This document shows positions 56,487-64,000 of a DNA stretch of 64,000 bases, one piece after another. The first letter of the stretch is position 1, and the number at the start of each line of letters is the position of its first letter. A model generated the notes under the pieces. The model searched no databases. It was not told the DNA's origin and saw only the letters and a list, made by a program, of their open reading frames with translations. The position numbers and the translations under genes are program-made. The stretch is from Chamaecyparis obtusa (Eukaryota; Streptophyta; Pinopsida; Cupressales; Cupressaceae): positions 360,001 to 424,000 of the forward strand of contig BSBK01004089.1 in the NCBI GenBank assembly GCA_027943335.1. Reading direction: 5' to 3'.

Positions 56487-58260
56487 TTTTTTATCCACCT
56501 ACACAAAATTAGGTGAGTCTTGATAGATGGAAGAGAAGGTCTCAATATTTATACAATAAAATTTGTAAAAGCATTGGGCTACTCTAAGAGTTGTATAGAT
56601 ACCACCAAGAAGATCATAATAAGATTTTTTTATGATGAAGAGTTTCCTTCCAAGGGCATCATAAGTCTCTGAATCAGATTGGGACTAGCAACACAAGACA
56701 TTATGTTCCAATTAATAGATCTAGTGTTGGGTTACAACATGCTCCTAGGGAGACCATAGACCCATTCCATGGAGGTAGTACCATCTACATATCATCAGTG
56801 TTTGAAATTACCTCAAGATGGAATTAAAATTGACATACCTAGCAATAGAAACCCTTTTCTATATTGAACCAATCTCAGAGGAGCTATTCCAAATCAGACA
56901 CCCAATAATCAAGAGACATCGAATATCTCTTCTTCTCAAAGTATAGATCCCATAATTTTGGAAAAATCAATAATAAAACCCTTATCAGAACTAAAAATCA
57001 AATTACAAGAAAAGGGATGTGGAGAATACACCTATGTAGACTTATTATGTGTAGGAAAATTACACATCTCACCCAGATCATATGGAAAACCTAAGAAACC
57101 TCTACAGAGAAAGTAAAAATTTCCAATTCTCTATCCACCTACATTTTTTGTGAGATGGGGATACATACATGAAGAAAAAATTAAAGACAACCTATCTTTT
57201 TGGTTGTATACAAATGAAGAACCTCTAGAGAACATAATCCCTATACATGAATATGGAAGGGGATATACTATAGTCCAAAAGAAATGCTACATTGGATGCT
57301 AAGGATTAGGAAGAAATGAGTAAGTAATAGTGGTGATAATAGCTCCCACCCAAATCCCAAAGCATCAAGGATTAGGTTACAAACCACTTGCAAGGAGCAT
57401 CCCAAATATCTTGTTACCTTACAATATTAATGCTTGTATTTACAACACAAATTTGATACATTTGAGGATTCCCATTCAAATATAGACTCAAATGATTATG
57501 ATTTGGATTCCCCGTGTACCACAGATACCCTAAATCTTGACAAAGACATTGCCATACTATCCTTACATGATAAACCTACATATTAGAAAGCATGGATTTC
57601 ACAATTCTGGAATAGATTTGAGCCTTCTTCCTCATCCTTATCTGAAACCCATGAATCAATAAATGATTCATATATCAACACCATAACCAAACTTCTCATC
57701 TCATCCTTTCTAACCAAGGATAGCATAGCCTTGGTTTACCCCGACCTTATAGATTGGGAACAACAAAATCCACCAACCATAAATGTTTTTGAGAATGATG
57801 AAGCTATTGGATAATTCTTTGGACTGATACAAAGCATACCTATGGGAGATCACAAGGAAAGATTCTGCATTGAGCTATATAGAACAACATAATTTGGGGA
57901 GTTATATCAATCCTTTAGTCAAAAAAGAGAAAATGAAAATATAGTGGATGTATCAGGCATTAATAGGTTGATCTTTTGGTGTAACAAAAAGTGCTAGTTG
58001 TAACAAGTGAGTATCAAATCTTGGTCACGGGTTCAAATCCCCATAGGTGACATAGAGGGGGGCTTTTTGGACTAATCTCCAATGTCCCCCTTTGGGATTT
58101 TTAATATGGTTTTAAATCCTCTTGTTTCTTCTATAAGTCTAGTTGTTATATCGAGCATTAACAGGTCAATCTTTTGGTGTAATGACAATCACTAGTTGTA
58201 ACAGGTCATACTCATACATGCCCAAGTTAGATCATGAGTTGGCACTTAACCATTTACCAG
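56487..58260 (+). pseudogene. pol: Tat copy R protease and protease-RT linker with G-patch-like motif
   Basis: In frame with the preceding gag. The protease active site reads VLIDGREGLN (~56,517), where Tat proteases usually have DGG or DGS. FQLIDLVLGYNMLLGRP, VPSTYHQCLKLP and IDIPSNRNPF follow, typical of Tat protease. Around 57,285-57,380 IGC-GLGRNE...PKHQGLGYKPL resembles the G-patch-like segment of Tat polyproteins. Many in-frame stops. A SINE-like insert occupies about 57,957-58,152. SYMPKLDHELALNHLPV (58.21 kb) begins the RT region. Confidence 0.75.
57957..58207 (+). mobile_element. Possible tRNA-derived SINE with long flanking duplication
   Basis: GGTTCAAATCC at 58,030-58,040 fits a pol III B box. 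About 45-60 bp upstream is CTTTTGGTGTAAC, a weak A-box candidate. The ~55-bp stretch GCATTAATAGGTTGATC...TTGTAACAAGT at 57,957-58,013 is repeated imperfectly at about 58,153-58,207. The segment breaks the Tat pol frame. No poly(A) tail is clear, so a tandem duplication containing a tRNA-like piece is an alternative. Confidence 0.4.
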
Positions 58261-59604
58261 TGAAGCTAGGGGAAAGGCCATATGAATAGAAACTCTACAA
58301 GATGCATCCAAAGATTTCTTTATTGGTCAAAGAAGAGATGAAGTTACTTGATGTAGGTTTCATCAAATCCATAGACTATGCAAACTGGGTCTCAAATCTA
58401 GTACCAATATCTAAGGCTATTGGAGCTATAAGGATCTGCACTGACTTTCGAGACTCAAATTTCTCATGCCCAAAGGATCACTTTCCTTTTTAAAATATTG
58501 ACATGATAATAGACCTCTCTTTTTGATATAAGATTCTATCACTAATGGATGTCTTCTCAGGATACAACCATATTAGAATTTCACCTGAATATCAACACAA
58601 AACTACTTTCACTTGTTCTTGGGGCACCTATTATTAGTGTGTAATTCCATTTTGGATAAAGAATGTTGGACCTATATATTAGTGGGAAATGAAAACTATC
58701 TTTCATGACATGATGCACATCACCATGGAAGATTATGTCAATGACATATTGGAAAAGTCCCTAGAGATAAATCTACACCTATTGATATTAGCCCCAATAT
58801 TTGATATACTTGAAGAGTATAAGGTCTGGCTAAACCCAAAGAAATGTGTCTTTGGAGTCAAAATAGGAAATTTTTTAGGATTTATTGTCTCTTAGAGAGG
58901 AATAGAGATTGACCCTTAAAAGGTCCAAGCTATAATTGCAATGCCTCCCCCAACAGCTCTGAAGAACTTGAGAAGTTTACAAGGTAGATTACAATTAGTG
59001 AGAAGTTTTATATCATAGCTAGAAAACAAGTGTCTCCCATTCCACTACCCATTTCATAAATACATAAATTTTTAATGGACAAATAATTTTCAAGAGGCCT
59101 TCCATATACTAAAGGACTACCTATTATCAGCGCCAGTCTTAGTAGAACCCATTCTAGATCAACCCTTATTATTATACATATTAGCAACAAAACACTCACT
59201 TGGGGCATTACTGGCATAAAATAATTTGGAAGGAAAATAAAAGGCCATATACTATATAGTTTAAATGCTTTTGGATTACAAAATGAACTACAATGCTATT
59301 AAAAGAGCATTTTTGGCTATAGTTTTTTCTTCACAAAAACTTAGACTACTTGTTGATCCACACGATGATCCTCATTACCAAGATCGATCCATTGAAATAT
59401 CTACTTAGAAAATCAGCACTAATAGGGTGCCTCTCCAAATGGGTTATGATACTAAGTGAGTTTTACATAGACTATGCTGATAGAAAAGAAATCAAAGGCC
59501 AAGAAATTATGGACCAACTGGAAGATGCACCTCTACCTTCTACTCATTTGATGTTGATAGAATTCCTTGATAAAGGGATATTTTCTATAGAAGATCGAAA
59601 ATAA
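58261..59604 (+). pseudogene. pol: Tat copy R reverse transcriptase and first RNase H
   Basis: The fingers start at KMHPKISLLVKEEMKLLDVGFIK. TDFRDSN and LMDVFSGYNHI carry the first conserved Asp. The palm box is YVND (~58,733) instead of the usual YVDD, a one-base G-to-A change. NPKKCVFGVKIGNFLGFIVS and KNLRSLQGRLQLVRSFI follow (58.83-59.0 kb). RNase H: APVLVEP...LLLYILATKHSLGALL, then after a frameshift near 59.35 kb PLKYLLRKSALIGCLSKWVMILSEF and IKGQEIMDQLEDAPL. Numerous stops. Copies RNA to DNA in a working element; dead here. Confidence 0.85.
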
Positions 59605-60100
59605 TGTAAGTTATAAGTTGATGGCTTCCATACACAAAAAGGATTAGGAGCCATCATACTCTTCATTCATCCTCAAGGAGATTCCATTCCTAGATCTTAT
59701 ACGCTAAGATTTTATTACACCGACTACATGGTAGACTATGAAGCATTTATCACTGGGCTAAAAATAGTTGTCCAATAGAATATCCAACTTTTATAGGTCT
59801 ATGTTGATTCTCAACTAATTATCAATCAGGTCAATGATAGATAAAACACCAAAGATGATAAATTTATTTCATACAAGGCTATGGCAGAAGACCTCAAGGT
59901 ACACTTTGAAAAGATAGAATTTGACCAAATCCCTAGGATAAGAAACATGGCATAACATTCTATGGCTACTATAGGCTCTATGTTGGACATGCCTCCTGAT
60001 ATGACACAATGCAAATTCATGTTCAAACAACTTATGGTCCCTTCGTTTGAGGTCCCAAACTCTAAGTTTGTGTGAAAAATTTTTGGTCCCAATTCCCCTT
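59605..60100 (+). pseudogene. pol: Tat copy R second (archaeal-like) RNase H
   Basis: VDGFHTQKGLGAIILFIHPQG, YTLRFYYTDYMVDYEAFITGL, VYVDSQLIINQV and FDQIPRIRNMA occur in this order. The Asp in DGF, the Glu in DYEAF and the Asp in VDSQL match the catalytic positions of the additional RNase H known only from Tat-lineage gypsy elements. Four or more stops. Confidence 0.8.
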
Positions 60101-61566
60101 GATACCAAGACATTTATGATCATCTCATTACCCAAAATATCCCTCCAAAACTATCCTACAACCAAAATAAGTCATTAATAAGGCAAGCCTCCCATTACAC
60201 TATCATTGCCAATACACTCTACAAAATAAATATGGATGGTACACTCTTAAGATGTGTCAACTTGGAAGAATCAAAATTGGAAATATTAGAAGTGCATGAG
60301 GGTATTTGTGGTACCCACTATGTGTGTGAAAATTGTACCTAATCTGTAGACACAACACTCAGTAAAACATTAGAGGTTAGTGATAATCAAAATCGTGCAA
60401 AATTGAAAGCTATCTAACCAAGCAATTTACTACCTTCTAGTAGGTGCGAGATTAATGTTCTCAGATTGTAATCGAGATCAGTGACCTAGACGACACCTAA
60501 ATGAAGGATTGGGTATTACACCCACTCTAGTGGCTTGATTTTAGCAAAGAAACTTCCCCGAATTGGGTATTATTGGACCAGCATGGAAAAATATGGCTGC
60601 TCATTTTTTCAAACAAAAAAAAAGTGTCAAATTCATCGAAACCTCATTCATGCACCATCTTAGGAGCTACAACCACTTACTTCACTATGGCCTTTCGTGA
60701 AATGGGGGTTTGACCTCATTGGAAAGATCCATCCATTATCCTTTGATGGTCATAATTATATAATCACGGTCACTCACTATTTTACAAAGTGGTTCAAAGA
60801 AATTATAATGACTTATACTACCAACAAACAAATTTCCAAGTTCCTCTTGAACTATATCATTAGCCACTATGGAGTTCCAAAAATCATTATCACTGATCAT
60901 GGTTCCCAATTCAAAAAAAAAAAATGAAATATCTTTGTGCCAAATTCCACATCCATCATAGCTATTCTTCACACTACTTCCCCCAAGATAATGGCCAGGT
61001 TGAGGCTATGAATAAAACTATCATAATTTTTTTACAAAAGACGGTCAATGAAGATGGTCAAGATTGGCACCTTCAAGTCAAATCTTCCCTATGCGGGTAC
61101 CACACTAGTTTTTGTACACCCATAGAAGCCACTCCATATTCACTAGTGTACAATACTAAAGCTATCTTTCTAATAGAGGTCGGTCTACCAATAGAGTATC
61201 CCTTCAACACATCATTTCATATGAGGGGTACCAAGTATCACGACTACATGAACTATCTTTTCTAGATAAAAAGAGACAGATTGCATTAACACATTTGAAA
61301 TCATATTAGCACCATCTTAGGAGAAGTTTCAATAAGAGGTTCATGCCATAGTCTTTGAAGTGGGTGACTTGGGTCTAATAGAAAATTAAAAAAACCAAGA
61401 TGAATGAGAAAAACTAGGAAAGTTTGAACCAAACTGGTTGGGTCCTTACATAATCATAGTATTTTATGGGTCTAGAGCATATCAGATATCAAAATCAGAG
61501 GGATAGCCTCTACTAGACTCCATTGTAAGAATTTTCAAATAGAAAAGAATGAACCAAGCATCTAGA
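60101..61566 (+). pseudogene. pol: Tat copy R integrase
   Basis: ILEVHEGICGTH starts the zinc-binding region and is split by a 201-bp insertion at 60,320. LPRIGYYWTSM and the Cys-containing FFQTKKKCQIH follow. Core: Asp in WGFDLIGKIHP (~60,707), Asp in ITDHGSQF (~60,894) and Glu in DNGQVEAMNKT (~60,990). A frameshift lies in the A-run at 60,914-60,924. The C-terminus shows EATPYSLVYNT and, after 61.26 kb, NWLGPYIIIVFYG. It ends where the element G LTR begins. Confidence 0.85.
60320..60520. mobile_element. 201-bp insertion with 6-bp target duplication CCCACT
   Basis: CCCACT occurs at 60,314-60,319 and 60,521-60,526. Removing the 201 bp and one CCCACT keeps the integrase frame (GTH followed by SSGLILAKK). 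The insert runs ATGTGTGTGAAAATTG...GGGTATTACA. Its ends are not clear inverted repeats. TGTGTG...ATTACA would fit a tiny LTR (TRIM-like), but the duplication then leaves one extra base. No coding potential. Confidence 0.65.
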
Positions 61567-61973
61567 CGTTAAAGAATAGCACAAATACAAGAGAAATGAT
61601 ATGAACAAGAATATACTTGTATTAATGATGCAATGATTGAATGAATTGTACATAATAGGCCTCCTTATATAGGAAAGGCAATAAGAGACAATGAGAAGAA
61701 GATTATAATCTATCACCTATGCAAGGTGTAATCATATGTCCACCAAATGTGGATCATCCTCCATTATGCAATGAAGTATGTGTCAAAGGATGAGGATGAT
61801 AATGTGATATGTGCACTATAGGTGGATCTCACATCTAAAGTGGAATTATCCTACACCATGTGCTTAATTGAGGTGAAAACTCCTAGGTTGTCTCAATGAA
61901 AAACTATGATGAAATACATTATCCTAAGTAAGATTAAGTTAAGTATAATTAGGAATATTTACTTACACCAACA
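61567..61973 (-). repeat. 3' LTR of copia element G
   Basis: The minus strand starts TGTTGGTGTAAGTAAATA at 61,973 after a PPT. TATA box CCTATATAAGG lies at 61,664-61,674. The far end at about 61,567 (...TTCTTTAACG) is one base off the usual CA end and is set by the end of Tat integrase homology. Confidence 0.7.
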
Positions 61974-61985
61974 CCTCTCCTTAAC
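61974..61985 (-). other. Polypurine tract of element G
   Basis: The minus strand reads GTTAAGGAGAGG directly before TGTTGGTGTAAG. Just before it LHSPKLQL-like coding resembles the end of a copia RNase H. Confidence 0.7.
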
Positions 61986-62122
61986 TGCAACTTAGGGGAA
62001 TGTAGTTAAACTCACAATTCAAGATGGGTCCCGTCTACAAGGCCATGTTAGGTACCCAAGTACAAAATGTAATGCAATACATGAAATGAAATATCACATA
62101 AAGAGAAGAAAGAGGGAAAACC

Positions 62123-63952
62123 TCATGGGAAAAACCCTCCCCCAAAAAGAGAGAAGGAAATACAAGATGCATGGATGGATGGACTACTCAAGACCCCCCA
62201 AGAACTACATACATCATGTATATACAAAGAATTATCCCCCCATAAGAAGGATAGTTGGAGACATGATATCCCCCCCCATAATGAAGAATCTCCCATGTTG
62301 ATGAAGAGTTCCTTCCAAAAAAAGATAAGCCAATGCCTACAAGAAACATGTCTCCCCTTAGGAATAAATAGATACATCAAGTGATGAAGAATCCAATCCA
62401 TGTGAAAATGGAAGGAGGAAGAAGATGAAGGTCTCCATGTATGCATATTTGAAGACTGAATAGGTCTCTCCAAGCTCAAAGAATCTATCACATCATGTGA
62501 CAAACCAAGTGAAGAAAAATAATCATTAATACCAATCTCCAAAAAAGATGAAGAAGTATCTCCAACTGTGATGCTATCATCAGAGAGAAGAGAAACCCCC
62601 TCGGCTATGTCTCCAAAATATGCATTATGAGAATCAACAACAAATGATGAAAATGCATCCAAGTAGTCATCACATTCTACAAGATCTAAAGCATTATGAT
62701 CATCCTGTTGAATAGTATAGTCCAAGTCTGAAGAAGTAAGAGCTAGAGGAATAGGAATTCCAACACTTGTCTCAACAAAAAAATGATTCAAGTGTCCAAA
62801 TTTCTCCTCGCATAAATAATTATCTCTTGGTAAATGGATGTGTACATTAATAATATCATCATCAACAACAACAAAATGTGAAAAAGAATACAAGCATGAT
62901 GTATGATCAACAACTCCCATAGCTATGACATCTCTAGTCTCCATGTCCCTAATGTAGATATAATGAGGAGTAAACTCAATAATTTTACCTTGTGCCCCAT
63001 GATTAATTTGGTAAATACAAAGGAGATTAGTGGTCAAGGATGGTACACAAAGAAAATCATTAAATGTACCCTCTCCCATAGGAATAGAACTTTTTCCACA
63101 AACCCTCGTGTATGTGTTGTTACCCATCAATATAATAGGAGAATTACAATGCTCAATAGAAGAAAAAATATCCATAGAAGATGCCATATGATGTGATGCA
63201 CCTGAATCAAGAAGCCATTTACCTTGCTCGAGATGTGTGGAAGCCAAAAGTGCTTGTCCTTTACCTTTATCCTTTGATGATGATGGATATGTAGAAGTTT
63301 CCAAATGTGTAGAAGGAGAAGACATAGATGAGGGAAACTTAATATTGTTCTTTTGAAGAATGTGAGTGAGGTCATCAATCTTCTTGTGAAAATATTTGTT
63401 CTCATCATGTCCTAGCTTTTTACAATATGCACATTTTTCCCTCTTTCTTCTAGATGATTCCTCTCTTAAAGAGGACTTGGATTCAGAAGTAGATTGTGGA
63501 GGAGATTCATTACCTTTGTCATGTGGCTTAGGATCCTTATGTTTCTTCTTTCCTTTCCCATTAGAAGCCTTTGAAGTGGATTCATTTACAAGTAATGCAT
63601 GATGTGTTGAAGACTTCAATTGACCCATGTGTGCTAACTTTCCTTGTTCCCTTGTGAGTTGAGTTGCAAATTCATCGAGAGAACGCAATTTTTATGTACT
63701 ACCAAAAGAATCCATAATAGCATAGAAAGTAGAAAAAAAGATTGAATATTCATGACCTAGCTTGGAAAGAATTAAAAATATCAATTGTTCATCCCCTTTA
63801 GTAATGCCACAAGTAGACAGCTTCAATCTAATAGAATTGAACTTAGAGAAAAAGTATTGAATATTGTCAAAATCACTAGGATTGAGACCTATTAGCTCAT
63901 TCTCTAATCTAAATTTTCTCATTCTATTAGGTTTACCAAAGAGTCCCTCCAT
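62123..63952 (-). pseudogene. gag: Copia element G: gag and protease frame with pol deleted
   Basis: One frame from 63,952 with a single stop at 63,689-63,691, then 521 open codons to 62,123. Gag: LFGKPNRMRKFRLENELIGL and FNSIRLKLSTCGI (UBN2-type copia Gag), DEFATQLTREQGK, a knuckle CAYCKKLGHDENKY whose last Cys is Tyr (~63.41 kb). Protease: LLDSGASHHMAS (~63.2 kb). GEGTFNDFLCVPSLTTNLL and FGHLNH (start of the pre-integrase region, ~62.79 kb) follow. The next ~220 codons match nothing I recognise; integrase, RT and most of RNase H are absent before the PPT. The frame is unusually open for this window. The 5' end lies beyond the right edge. Non-autonomous deletion derivative. Confidence 0.75.
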
Positions 63953-64000
63953 GATTACCCAAGCATCATGAGGATGTGTGCAAGATGTAATATGAAATAG

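Larger units (their letters stand above)
44629..61566 (+). mobile_element. Tat/Ogre-type Ty3/gypsy copy R, nearly full coding length, with nested insertions
   Basis: Leader (44,629-46,933), gag (46,934-56,486 with interruptions), protease (~56.5-57.1 kb), G-patch-like segment (~57.3 kb), RT and RNase H (58.2-59.6 kb), a second archaeal-like RNase H (59.6-60.0 kb) and integrase (60.3-61.53 kb), all on the plus strand. The second RNase H before integrase is the hallmark of the Tat lineage. The 5' LTR and first leader part are missing, and the 3' end is cut by element G. Insertions: copia F, a solo LTR, a SINE-like segment and a 201-bp sequence. Confidence 0.85.

Noticed and set aside
58000..58080. 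Functional tRNA gene
   Set aside because: A B box is visible but I cannot fold acceptor, D and anticodon arms; a SINE-like relic is more likely.

Overview
This is nuclear plant DNA made almost entirely of decayed, nested LTR retrotransposons. I see no host protein gene, rRNA, tRNA or CRISPR array. It is AT-rich and packed with old Ty1/copia and Ty3/gypsy elements, including a chromodomain gypsy pol and a Tat/Ogre-type gypsy. That fits a large-genome seed plant, perhaps a conifer; the species call is inference.

Layout. (1) 1-9,562, minus strand: element A (truncated gag-like ORF plus the start of a second ORF), an LTR at 1,973-3,189 with a PBS-like site on one side and a PPT-like site on the other, a reading frame of about 1,156 codons (3,229-6,699), a degenerate ~65-bp minisatellite (7,140-8,560) and an LTR remnant. 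(2) 9,563-~13,165, plus strand: 3' half of a chromovirus (end of RT, RNase H, integrase, chromodomain, LTR). (3) ~13,170-18,642, minus: element B (ORF2, zinc-knuckle gag-like ORF, PBS, LTR). (4) 18,821-27,429, minus: element C, the only complete member of this type, with two LTRs, PBS, PPT, a gag-like ORF with five zinc-knuckle positions and a very large ORF2, but no protease, integrase or reverse transcriptase. (5) 27,430-30,551: AT-rich DNA ending in a Tat-type LTR. (6) 30,552-42,295: leader and gag start of Tat copy L, split by copia element E (31,229-39,066). (7) 42,296-44,628: repeats, a small copia-like LTR and a LINE-like tail. (8) 44,629-61,566: Tat copy R, almost full length from leader to integrase. 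It is interrupted by copia element F (47,313-53,208, TSD CTTAT), a solo LTR (54,553-55,397, TSD CCTAT), a SINE-like segment near 58.0 kb and a 201-bp insertion (60,320-60,520). (9) 61,567-64,000, minus: copia element G, whose pol is deleted but which keeps a long open gag-protease frame.

How it fits together. A, B and C share a plan: a copia LTR ending in a CACCCCCC-type motif, an initiator-Met-tRNA PBS, a shortened gag-like ORF (coiled coil, GLGF-like motif, four or five zinc knuckles), then a large ORF2 of unknown function in place of pol. They look non-autonomous. The autonomous copia E shares their terminal motifs and PBS type and could be the kind of element that moved them. ORF2 of B and C shares a conserved core containing VV-E/Q-PRTKW, and ORF2 of A, B and C shares an N-terminal SIP-x-G/TPTG motif. 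ORF2 is preceded by its own TATA-like and AACCCTA-like sequences. This non-autonomous family and its ORF2 is the best candidate here for something undescribed.

Most coding frames are broken by in-frame stops rather than frameshifts, and nearly all those stops fit C-to-T or G-to-A changes, as expected for methylated, silenced plant DNA. Coordinates, mismatch counts and domain calls were made by eye; no database search was run.
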